Below, one piece after another: positions 1-6,136 of a stretch of 11,432 bases of DNA. The DNA comes from an uncultured Lysobacter sp. GTDB taxonomy: Bacteria; Pseudomonadota; Gammaproteobacteria; Xanthomonadales; Xanthomonadaceae. The notes under the pieces were generated by a model. The model was given only the letters and a program-made list of their open reading frames with translations, searched no databases and was not told the DNA's origin. The position numbers and the translations under genes were made by a program. The stretch lies in NCBI GenBank assembly GCA_946479915.1, contig CAMLHR010000017.1:1-11432 (forward strand). The letters run 5' to 3'. How positions within the stretch are numbered: position 1 is the first letter of the stretch; each line of letters begins with the position of its first letter.

Positions 1-1
1 C

Positions 2-220
2 AACCAGGCGGAGCAGGGCATCGTCGTGGACTGGCACGTGCGCGAGGCCGTGACCAAGTCGATGGACGAGCTGGGCGACCTGTTCAACGCGTCGGTCACC
101 GTGGCGACGTATATCGAGGGGCTGGAGAACGCGGCCGCCAAGGCGCCGGAAAAGCGTGAAGCCTACGTCCGCGTGCTGCGTTCCGCGGCGGAAACGGCGC
201 GCCGTCTCCGGCGCGATTGA
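2..220 (+). CDS. C-terminal fragment of an unrecognised protein
   Basis: The frame is open from the first complete codon of the window to a TGA at 218-220, giving about 72 residues with no start codon that must be real; the gene begins upstream. The visible tail is mostly predicted helix, rich in Ala, Glu and Arg, and ends in a basic stretch (RRLRRD). I see no catalytic motif, membrane segment or repeat and do not recognise the family. It converges on the VOC gene with only six bases between the two stops, and codon use is like that of the neighbours. That it is a real gene follows from the open frame, the third-position GC and the tight packing. An internal GTG at 26 is a possible start but leaves an implausibly short protein. 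Confidence 0.6.
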   Translation, partial: NQAEQGIVVDWHVREAVTKSMDELGDLFNASVTVATYIEGLENAAAKAPEKREAYVRVLRSAAETARRLRRD

Positions 221-226
221 ACGGGT

Positions 227-706
227 TCACCCTCGCACCGCCGCCTCGATCGCCGCCACGTCGATCTTCCGCATCGTCATCATCGCCTCGAACGCGCGGC
301 GGGCCACCTCGCGGTCCGGATGCGTGAACGCGTCGGTCAGCACGCGCGGCGTGACCTGCCAAGACACCCCCCACTTGTCCTTGCACCAGCCGCACTCGCT
401 CTCCTGGCCGCCGTTGCCGACGATCGCGTTCCAGTAGCGGTCGGTCTCCGCCTGGTCGTCGGTGGCGATCTGGAACGAAAACGCCTCGCTCTGCGGGAAC
501 GTCGGTCCGCCGTTGAGGCCCACGCAGGGAATGCCGCACACCGTGAAGTCCACGGTCAGCACGTCGCCTTCCTTGCCGCCGGGGAAGTCCGCCGGCGCTC
601 GGAAGACGCCGCGCACCTCGCTGTCCGGGAAGGTCTGCGCGTAGAAGGTCGCGGCCTCGAGGGCGTCGCGGTCGTACCAGAGGCAGATGGTGTTCTTCGG
701 GGCCAT
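227..706 (-). CDS. PhnB-like VOC family protein (first copy)
   Basis: A 159-residue protein of the vicinal-oxygen-chelate fold, of the type often labelled PhnB-like or 3-demethylubiquinone methyltransferase-like. Visible family features are the opening NTICLWYD, an FYAQTFPDS stretch, EGDVLTVDFTV, GIPCVGLNGGP, EAFSFQIATDDQAETD, and WCKDKWGVSWQVTP near residue 115. The C-terminal FEAMMTMRKIDVAAIEAA tail is also typical. Length matches the family and nothing seems missing. No substrate is known for most members and none can be read from the sequence. The start is fixed by ATG at 704-706 with a strong AGGAGG five bases upstream (711-716); an open-frame extension toward 1120 runs through the TPR gene and is not used. 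It lies 17 bases after the TPR stop, so the two are probably co-transcribed. The protein looks cytoplasmic. Confidence 0.93.
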   Translation of the reverse strand: MAPKNTICLWYDRDALEAATFYAQTFPDSEVRGVFRAPADFPGGKEGDVLTVDFTVCGIPCVGLNGGPTFPQSEAFSFQIATDDQAETDRYWNAIVGNGGQESECGWCKDKWGVSWQVTPRVLTDAFTHPDREVARRAFEAMMTMRKIDVAAIEAAVRG

Positions 707-710
707 GGTG

Positions 711-716
711 TCCTCC
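711..716 (-). promoter_or_regulatory. Ribosome binding site of the first VOC gene
   Basis: On the minus strand this reads AGGAGG, a full Shine-Dalgarno match, five bases before the ATG at 706. It settles the start of the VOC protein against the much longer open frame. It sits in the 17-base gap after the TPR stop. Confidence 0.85.
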
Positions 717-723
717 TGAGTGG

Positions 724-2427
724 TTACAGCCTGGATGCCGTCACCTCGACGTCCGCATGCTGCCATGCCAGCGCGAAGTCGCGTTGCGCGGCGCTGGCTT
801 CGTCGGCCTTGCCCTGCGCGCGCAGGCTCTGCGCGAGCCCGAACAGCGACCAGCCGTTGCCGGGGTTGCGCCGCAACTCCTCGCGGTAGGTGCGCTCGGC
901 CTCGGCGGCCCGGCCGGCGTCGAGCAGGATCGCGCCCAGGGTCTGCCGCACCGGCGCGTGCCAGCCGGGCGGTTCGTCGTAGGGAATGCGGTCCTCGATC
1001 GCCACCGCTTCTTCCAGTGCCGCCACCGCGGCGTCGTGGTCGCCGTGCGCGGCCGCCAGCTCGGCGGTGACGGTCCGCTCGGCGATGCGCGCGGCGTGCG
1101 CCAGCGGATAGCGGTCCCACACGGTCAGCCGTTCCATCAGCGGATCGGACGCGATCGGACGCAGCGCGTCGAGATGCTGCGCGGCGTCGTCCAGGCGCTG
1201 CTGCCGCACCGCGGCCATGGCCTGCGCGTAGTGCCAGATGGCGGTGACGTAGGGCAGGTCGGGTGCCGGGTTCGGCGCAGTGGTGATCTCCTCCCAGCGA
1301 CCGAACCGGACGCGGTCGAACCAGGGCGTGAGCCAGTAGTGCTGCAGCCCCGCGAACCCCTCCTGGCGCATGAGTTCGGGCAGGTCGGTGTGTTCGGCGG
1401 TGGTGCGCGCCGCCGCGCCCGCGACCGCGCTGCCGCCCTCCATGCTGGCCGCGAACCAGAGGAAATGGTGGTTGTGCGGGACGTAGCCCAGCGGATACAC
1501 GCCCTGGGTATTGCCGCGGCAGATAGCGAGATAGGCGTCGTCCGCCTCGATCGCGCGCTGGTTGGCGATGACGGCGTCGTGCCAGCGGCCGACGCGCGAA
1601 TAGATGTGCGCGGGCATGTGGACCAGGTGGCCGGACCCGGGCACCAGCGTGCGGAGGCGATCGGCCGCGTCGGCACCGCGCTGCGGGTCGGACGAGGCTT
1701 CCACCGCGTGCACGTACAGGTGCAGCGCGCCGGCGTGGTCGGGGTCGCGCGCCATGACCGACTCCAGGGTCGCGATGACTTCCGCCGTGTTGCCCTTCGG
1801 CTGCTGCCGCTCGTCGTAGTAGTCCCAGGGCTGCAGGTCCATCAGCGCCTCGGCGTGGAACACGGCGGCGTCCAGGTCGTCCGGGCGTTGCTGCACGAGC
1901 CTGCGGGTGGCGTCGGCGTAGGCCCGGTCCAGCGGCCTCCGGTCGGCCGGCGGATCCTCGGCGAAGCGCGCGGCGAGCGCGTGGATGAAGGCCTGCTCGC
2001 GTTCACTGGCATTCGGTGCCAGCGCCTGCGCGCGCTGCAGCCGGGTCCAGGCGTCGGCGTTGTCCGCGGGATCCATCGCCGCGTTGACGTGCGGGCCGAG
2101 CACCAGCGCGGCGCCCCACCAGCACATGGCGCAATCCGGATCGAGTTCCGTGGCCTTGAGGAAGGAGCGTTCGGCCGCGTCATGGTTGAAGCCGAAGGTC
2201 AGCATCAGCCCCTGGTCGAACCAGCGCTGGACCTCCGGGTGGTCGGTGGTGACAGGGAAATGGTGGTCGCCCAGGCCTTCGAGCAGGTGGGCGCCGACCA
2301 TGGCCAGCTCGGGCGGGGAAACCGCCGGTTCGAGCACTTGGCTGGCGCCCGGGTTGCGGCAGCCGGCCAGCGCGGCCAGGGCGACGGCGCAGGCGAGCAT
2401 GACTGGGCGCGCGCGGTGTAGGGTCAT
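724..2427 (-). CDS. TPR-repeat lipoprotein with CxxC and His-rich motifs
   Basis: A 567-residue protein. The N-terminus is a lipoprotein signal: basic HRAR, hydrophobic MLACAVALAAL, then lipobox LAGC with Cys23 as the lipidation site. The body is helical tetratricopeptide-like repeats, for example GFNHDAAERSFLKATELDPD (about 79-98), and near the end TLGAILLDAGRAAEAERTY with NPGNGWSLFGLAQSL. Family-specific motifs are CAMCWWGAALVLGP (C99 and C102), HLYVHAVEASSDP (about 236-248), HLVHMPAHIYSRVGRW (about 267-282) and PHNHHFLWFAASMEGG (about 317-332). Such proteins are widespread but have no assigned function; the invariant Cys and His residues suggest more than a scaffold, which is inference. 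ATG 2425-2427 is chosen because it places the lipobox correctly; the upstream GGGGAA is a modest ribosome site. An earlier ATG at 2478 would bury the signal peptide. The downstream VOC gene is probably in the same operon. Confidence 0.9.
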   Translation of the reverse strand: MTLHRARPVMLACAVALAALAGCRNPGASQVLEPAVSPPELAMVGAHLLEGLGDHHFPVTTDHPEVQRWFDQGLMLTFGFNHDAAERSFLKATELDPDCAMCWWGAALVLGPHVNAAMDPADNADAWTRLQRAQALAPNASEREQAFIHALAARFAEDPPADRRPLDRAYADATRRLVQQRPDDLDAAVFHAEALMDLQPWDYYDERQQPKGNTAEVIATLESVMARDPDHAGALHLYVHAVEASSDPQRGADAADRLRTLVPGSGHLVHMPAHIYSRVGRWHDAVIANQRAIEADDAYLAICRGNTQGVYPLGYVPHNHHFLWFAASMEGGSAVAGAAARTTAEHTDLPELMRQEGFAGLQHYWLTPWFDRVRFGRWEEITTAPNPAPDLPYVTAIWHYAQAMAAVRQQRLDDAAQHLDALRPIASDPLMERLTVWDRYPLAHAARIAERTVTAELAAAHGDHDAAVAALEEAVAIEDRIPYDEPPGWHAPVRQTLGAILLDAGRAAEAERTYREELRRNPGNGWSLFGLAQSLRAQGKADEASAAQRDFALAWQHADVEVTASRL

Positions 2428-2454
2428 CGTGTTTCCCCAACGGGGGCGGCAAGG

Positions 2455-2469
2455 CACGCCGCCGGCGTG
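2455..2469. promoter_or_regulatory. 15-bp palindrome between divergent genes
   Basis: The arms CACGCCG and CGGCGTG are perfect inverted repeats separated by one base. The element lies midway in the 98-bp gap between the TPR gene (minus) and the second VOC gene (plus), where an operator for either or both would be expected. A second perfect palindrome, TCCCCGGGGA, sits at 2486-2495. In DNA this GC-rich such repeats also arise by chance. I could not identify convincing -35/-10 boxes. Confidence 0.3.
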
Positions 2470-2525
2470 GCAGAGCATGCGCCGATCCCCGGGGAGGCAC
2501 CACGGACCCCCAGAGGAACACGACC

Positions 2526-2948
2526 ATGAAGATCGTCACCAGCCTCAGCTTCCGCGGCCAGTGCCGCGAGGCGTTCGAGTTCTACGCCAAGGTGTTGGGC
2601 GGCCGGATCACGGCTGCGCACCCCTACGGCGAGGGGCCGCCCGACATGCCGGTCTCCGAGGCCTACAGGGACTGGCTGATGCACTGCTGGCTGGAGGTCG
2701 GCGACCAGGCCCTGATGGGGGCGGACATGGACGAGCAGTGGGCGCCCAACATCGGCAAGCCGAAGAACGGCTTCGACGTCACCCTGCACACCGCCGACGC
2801 CGCCGAGGCGCGCCGCTGGTTCGACGCGCTGAAGGAAGGCGGCCGGGTGGTCATGGACTTCGGCGAGACCTTCTGGTCGCCGGGCTACGGCGCCCTGATC
2901 GACCGGTTCGGCATCCCGTGGATGGTGAACACGACGCCCGCCAAATAG
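2526..2948 (+). CDS. PhnB-like VOC family protein (second copy)
   Basis: A 140-residue VOC-fold protein of the PhnB/glyoxalase-like group, only distantly similar to the VOC protein at 227-706. Visible marks are SLSFRGQCREAFEFYAKVLGG at the start (about residues 6-26), a central MHCWLEVGDQALMGADM, the second half-module opening GFDVTLHTADAAEARRWFDAL, and the closing FWSPGYGALIDRFGIPWMVN typical of the family. Length is normal and nothing is missing. The substrate is unknown. ATG 2526 is preceded by AGAGGA at 2512-2517 with eight bases of spacing. It is transcribed away from the TPR gene and its stop lies nine bases from the 3' end of the GST remnant on the other strand. No signal peptide, so cytoplasmic. 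Confidence 0.92.
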   Translation: MKIVTSLSFRGQCREAFEFYAKVLGGRITAAHPYGEGPPDMPVSEAYRDWLMHCWLEVGDQALMGADMDEQWAPNIGKPKNGFDVTLHTADAAEARRWFDALKEGGRVVMDFGETFWSPGYGALIDRFGIPWMVNTTPAK

Positions 2949-2957
2949 CACGGAGCG

Positions 2958-3330
2958 TCAGGATCGCTGGGCCTCGTACGCGCGCCGGTAGGCGGGCCGC
3001 GCTTCGCCACGCGCGACATACGCGTGCGGATGCGCGCTTCGAGTTGCGCCAGGCGTTCCTCGTACCAGGGCTTGCCCCGGTCGGTGAACGGCGCCTGCTC
3101 GCGCTCGACGATCGGCGGTTCGACGGTGTTGAGCGCGGCGAACAACCAGGCAGAATCTGGCCGAACGGTTGCCGTGCCAGGTGCGCCGGCTGCTTCATCG
3201 CGGCGAACGACACCCGGCGGACGTCGTAGGGCTGGCCCACCTCCTCCAGCGCCCAGCGGACCCGCATGTCGCGGGCCAGGCCATGGCCGCCGTCGGGTGA
3301 ATCCTCGAATGCGGTGATGGTGGGAATCAT
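2958..3330 (-). pseudogene. Glutathione S-transferase remnant with two internal deletions
   Basis: The start is gene-like: ATG at 3330 with GGGAGG seven bases upstream (3338-3343), then a typical GST N-terminus: ITAFEDSPDGGHGLARD, VRWALEEVGQPYDVRRVSF, PAHLARQPFGQI. At about 3153 the frame changes and homology resumes with WLFAALNTVEPPI through KPWYEERLAQLEARIR, which belongs in the C-terminal helical domain. At about 3020-3030 the frame changes again and the last bases encode YVARGEARPAYRRAYEAQ and a TGA at 2958-2960, a normal GST C-terminus. From knowledge of the family, the first break removes about 40 residues, including the SNAIL-like glutathione-binding ESGAI segment, and the second about 50 residues. 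The three pieces lie in three frames, so no functional enzyme can be made. The frame open from 3330 continues antisense into the VOC gene and is not a protein gene as it stands. Confidence 0.85.
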
Positions 3331-3409
3331 CGAAACGCCTCCCGTGTGTGCCGGAACGGTAACGCGTCGCTGTCGTTGGCGTCACACGCCGGGGCGTAGG
3401 GTCGCCCGC

Positions 3410-3589
3410 ATGCCGACACCTTCCCGCCCCGGCGAATCCCCGCATCCTGCCGTCGATCCGGACCCCGGCCAGCCGCGCGATCCGACGCCCGACCGTCCGG
3501 TCGATCCAGTGCCCGCACGCCCGGTCGATCCGACCGCGCCGCCACCGCTGCGCGGCCCGGACAGCCCCCCGCCGCATCCGGAGCACTGA
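3410..3589 (+). CDS. Small proline-rich protein, possible gene
   Basis: A 59-residue ORF from ATG 3410 to TGA 3587-3589. The composition is about one third proline with many Asp and Arg, arranged as loose repeats of the form RPxDPxP: DPDPGQPRDPTPDRPVDP, then PARPVDPTAPP. There is no signal peptide or membrane segment; such a chain would be disordered. Short Pro/Asp-rich proteins of this style occur in related bacteria without known function. A weak GTAGGG lies upstream at 3396-3401. A longer frame back to 3266 exists but runs into the antisense GST remnant. The Pro-rich composition could be a by-product of GC-rich intergenic DNA, so the call is tentative. It is read in the same direction as the lactonase-like gene 63 bases later. 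Confidence 0.45.
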   Translation: MPTPSRPGESPHPAVDPDPGQPRDPTPDRPVDPVPARPVDPTAPPPLRGPDSPPPHPEH

Positions 3590-3652
3590 GCGGCCCCGCG
3601 CCATCGCGCGGATCGCGCTACCCTGCGGCCCCAGCCGGTTGGAGAGGCCCGC

Positions 3653-4486
3653 ATGGATCGACGTCGCTTCCTCCTGGCCGCGACCCTCGTGTCGTCGGCT
3701 GCCTTGGCCCCCGCGCACGCGGCAGATGTCGCGCTGTCGCGCATGGACTGCGGCGGTGCGCCCGCACCCGTCAGCGTCGCGGCGTTCTCCGACACGTACG
3801 AATGGCCGGACCTGAAGCTGCAGTTGGTGTACAGCTGCTACCTCATCCGCCACGGCGACGACTACCTGGTGTGGGACACGGGCAACGCCGCGGACGGCTC
3901 GGACCGTGCCCCGGAGGTGTCGCTGGTCGCCCAGCTCGAAGCAGCAGGCATCACGCCGGCCGACATCGATTACGTCGGCATCAGTCACTACCACAACGAC
4001 CACACCGGGCAGCTCGCGTCGTTTCCCGATGCGACGCTCGTCATCGGCGCCGCCGACTGGGCCGCGGTGAGCGCCACCACGGCGCCACCCGGCGTGCCGA
4101 AGGCGGATTACGACCGGCGCCGCGGGCCATTCGCCGCATGGACGAGCCGTGGGGCGGAGGTCCAGCCGCTCCGGGGGCCGCAGCACGACCTCTTCGGCGA
4201 CGGCTCGGTGGTGATGATCAGCCTGCCGGGCCACACGCCCGGCCACCACGGGCTGCTCGTCCGCCTCGAAGGCATGGGCAACGTCCTGCTCACCGGCGAC
4301 GTCACCCACTTCCACGAGAACTACGCATCGAACGGCGTGCCGAACTGGAACACAGACCGGGCGGATTCGCTCGCGTCGCTGGACCGGTTCCGGAAGCTGG
4401 TCGAACACCTGGATGCCACGGTGGTGATCCAGCACGATCCGCGCGACGTGGGGAAGCTGCCGGCGTTTCCGGCATTCGCTGACTAA
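3653..4486 (+). CDS. Exported metallo-beta-lactamase-fold hydrolase, N-acyl-homoserine-lactonase type
   Basis: A 277-residue protein. The N-terminus DRRRFLLAATLVSSAALAPAHA is a signal peptide with a twin-arginine-like RRxFL motif and a likely AHA cleavage site near residue 23. The metallo-beta-lactamase fold is complete: SHYHNDHTG supplies H112, H114, D116 and H117, GHTPGHH supplies H194, TGDVTHF supplies D216, and VVIQHDP supplies H261, together a two-metal site. The LVYSCYLIRHGDDYLVWDTG opening fits the N-acyl homoserine lactonase subfamily, which opens the lactone ring of acyl-homoserine-lactone signals. Specificity cannot be read from sequence, and other lactones or esters are possible. 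ATG 3653 follows GGAGAGG at 3641-3647 with good spacing. The phosphoesterase starts 30 bases after the stop, so the genes may be co-transcribed. Export implies action in the periplasm. Confidence 0.88.
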   Translation: MDRRRFLLAATLVSSAALAPAHAADVALSRMDCGGAPAPVSVAAFSDTYEWPDLKLQLVYSCYLIRHGDDYLVWDTGNAADGSDRAPEVSLVAQLEAAGITPADIDYVGISHYHNDHTGQLASFPDATLVIGAADWAAVSATTAPPGVPKADYDRRRGPFAAWTSRGAEVQPLRGPQHDLFGDGSVVMISLPGHTPGHHGLLVRLEGMGNVLLTGDVTHFHENYASNGVPNWNTDRADSLASLDRFRKLVEHLDATVVIQHDPRDVGKLPAFPAFAD

Positions 4487-4487
4487 A

Positions 4488-4504
4488 GGACGCCAGGGGC
4501 GTCC
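4488..4504 (+). terminator. Intercistronic stem-loop (weak terminator or mRNA-processing hairpin)
   Basis: GGACGCC (4488-4494) and GGCGTCC (4498-4504) form a perfect 7-bp stem with a three-base loop, beginning one base after the lactonase-like stop. No T tract follows, so it is not a classical intrinsic terminator. The next bases are the purine-rich ribosome site of the phosphoesterase, so the hairpin may instead set mRNA stability or access to that site. Confidence 0.45.
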
Positions 4505-4513
4505 GGGGGAGGG
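4505..4513 (+). promoter_or_regulatory. Ribosome binding site deciding the phosphoesterase start
   Basis: GGGGGAGGG directly follows the stem-loop and lies a few bases before ATG 4517. The alternative in-frame ATG at 4544 has no comparable site, so 4517 is preferred. Confidence 0.6.
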
Positions 4514-4516
4514 GGC

Positions 4517-6136
4517 ATGGAAGTTCACTCAGGGCATCGCAGGATGAGCGCGTCGTCCTCCCGGTCCGCATTGGCGGTGGCCGTCCTGGTCCTGGCAGGC
4601 TGGATCGTGGGAGCGGGTCCCGCGAGCGGGCACGATGCCAGGCCGACCGTCATCGTCGTCGCCGATCCACAGATCCACAACGTCTATGGAGGCGGGGTCA
4701 GGCAGACCTGGGTCGTCTCGGACGTCGGCACTGGCGTCGCGCAGCGCCCGCCGGAACTGAACCTGATGGCGCCATACATGCTCACACGGCTGGTCCAGCG
4801 TCTGAACGCCTTGGAGGACACCCCGCAGGACGCGCCGATCATCGTGCTGGGCGACACGACGAACGTCGCTTGCAGCAGCGAGCTGGATCGTTTCGAAGCA
4901 AGCATTGCCGCGGCGCGCCGGCCAGGCCAGTTGGTGTTCATGGCGCACGGAAACCACGACAGCTACCTGATGGGCACGGTCAACAGCTACGTGCCGAAAC
5001 CCCCCGAAGACGATATCGAGGCGTACGCCGCACACGCATCGCCACCGGACGCGTCCTGGTGGCTCCCGCCGAGGCATGAGCGCGGTCGGTCCTGGAACAG
5101 GATTTGCCAGTCGCCGGATGGTGGCCTGCCATTGAACAAGGGCCAGTGGCTGGCGCGCTACGTGGCGTCGCTGGCGCCGGCCGGCCTCAGCCTCGAAACC
5201 GAGGCCCCGGTGGAGGGCGATGACGCCGGGGCGGTGATCCGTGGACGCGTCGCACCGGGCAGTGCCCTGGCCGAGGTCAACTATCGGGCCATCGGCCGCT
5301 GGGTGCCGCCGCGCCGGAACGACGAGGGCAAATGGGAGCGCATGCGGGTTTCCCGCTCCTACCTCGTCCAGGCGTTCGACCTGGGTGCCACCCATCGGAT
5401 GATCCTGTTCGACTCATCCGTGTGCAAGGAGGCCAAGGGGGGAGCCGTCGCCTTCTTCAGGACGAACGCGGGGACCCACGCGTGCGTGGGGGACGAGCAG
5501 ATCAATGACATCGCAGCGCTTGCGGCGGAAGCGGACGGTCGGACGTTGGTGTTTGGCGCCCACTTCCCGTTCCGCAAGTTCGAGCCGGACGAACGAAAAA
5601 GGCTGCTCGCGGTCATGGGAGACGCAGCCGGCGGCTGGACCTACCTGTCGGCCCACACCCATCACCCGCACGAGCCCCAGTGGCGTGGCCGCGGCGTCGA
5701 ACTCAACGTCGGGTCCACCACCGACTGGCCGATGGAGGGCGTGCGGGTGGAGTTCACCCGGGACGAGACGCGATTCCGGCATACGCGCATCAGGCTCGCG
5801 CAGGAACCATTGCGCGATTACCGTCGCGCCTGGAGTAGCCAGGGCAGTGAGCTGTGCCGGCATGTCGAAGCGGCCGAAGCGTTGGCCGACATGGAGATCG
5901 GGGAGGCCGGCGCATGGCAGTCGCCGGGGACCGCATGGCGGCTGGCGACCTGCCTGACAAGTGGCCGGGCGGCGTTCGTCGACCGCATGAGCAAGGCCGA
6001 GGCGACCATCGCCAGGCGGATGCGTGAGGAACCCGGCTACGAGGAGGCTGCCTTCGAAGTGGCTGCCGCCGCGAGTCTCCATGAGTACGAGGAGATAACC
6101 GGCGCGGACGTGCTCGAGGCGTTCGGATGGGATTGA
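4517..6136 (+). CDS. Secreted calcineurin-like metallophosphoesterase
   Basis: A 539-residue protein. Residues 1-16 are polar, followed by a hydrophobic signal segment (ALAVAVLVLAGWIVGAGPASG) with likely cleavage near residue 38. The metallophosphoesterase motifs appear in order: DPQIH (D50, H54), LGDTTN (D113, N116), HGNHD (N146, H147, D148), GAHF (H349) and SAHTHHPH (H380, H382). Together these make a complete two-metal active site. Between the GNHD block and H349 is an insertion of about 200 residues, and about 140 residues follow the last motif; I recognise no domain in either. There are six cysteines in the mature part (119, 197, 303, 323, 447, 479), an even number that suits disulfides in the periplasm. 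The substrate is unknown: nucleotides, phospholipids or phosphoproteins are all possible. The stop overlaps the start of the lipoprotein hydrolase by ten bases, so translational coupling is likely. Start 4517 is chosen for its strong ribosome site. Confidence 0.87.
   Translation: MEVHSGHRRMSASSSRSALAVAVLVLAGWIVGAGPASGHDARPTVIVVADPQIHNVYGGGVRQTWVVSDVGTGVAQRPPELNLMAPYMLTRLVQRLNALEDTPQDAPIIVLGDTTNVACSSELDRFEASIAAARRPGQLVFMAHGNHDSYLMGTVNSYVPKPPEDDIEAYAAHASPPDASWWLPPRHERGRSWNRICQSPDGGLPLNKGQWLARYVASLAPAGLSLETEAPVEGDDAGAVIRGRVAPGSALAEVNYRAIGRWVPPRRNDEGKWERMRVSRSYLVQAFDLGATHRMILFDSSVCKEAKGGAVAFFRTNAGTHACVGDEQINDIAALAAEADGRTLVFGAHFPFRKFEPDERKRLLAVMGDAAGGWTYLSAHTHHPHEPQWRGRGVELNVGSTTDWPMEGVRVEFTRDETRFRHTRIRLAQEPLRDYRRAWSSQGSELCRHVEAAEALADMEIGEAGAWQSPGTAWRLATCLTSGRAAFVDRMSKAEATIARRMREEPGYEEAAFEVAAAASLHEYEEITGADVLEAFGWD

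Noticed and set aside
2122..2133. CAMCW in the TPR protein as a haem-binding site
   Set aside because: A c-type haem site needs CxxCH; Trp follows the second Cys here.
757..2421. 554-codon plus-strand open frame
   Set aside because: It is the antisense shadow of the TPR lipoprotein gene, whose signal peptide, repeats and conserved motifs are clear.
3376..3402. TTGGCG and TAGGGT as a promoter for the small proline-rich ORF
   Set aside because: The spacing is only 15 bases and the second box overlaps the presumed ribosome site.
2885..4528. 547-codon open frame on the minus strand
   Set aside because: It is mostly antisense to the lactonase-like gene and has Arg/His-rich shadow composition; only the part at about 3020-3153 carries real (GST) similarity.
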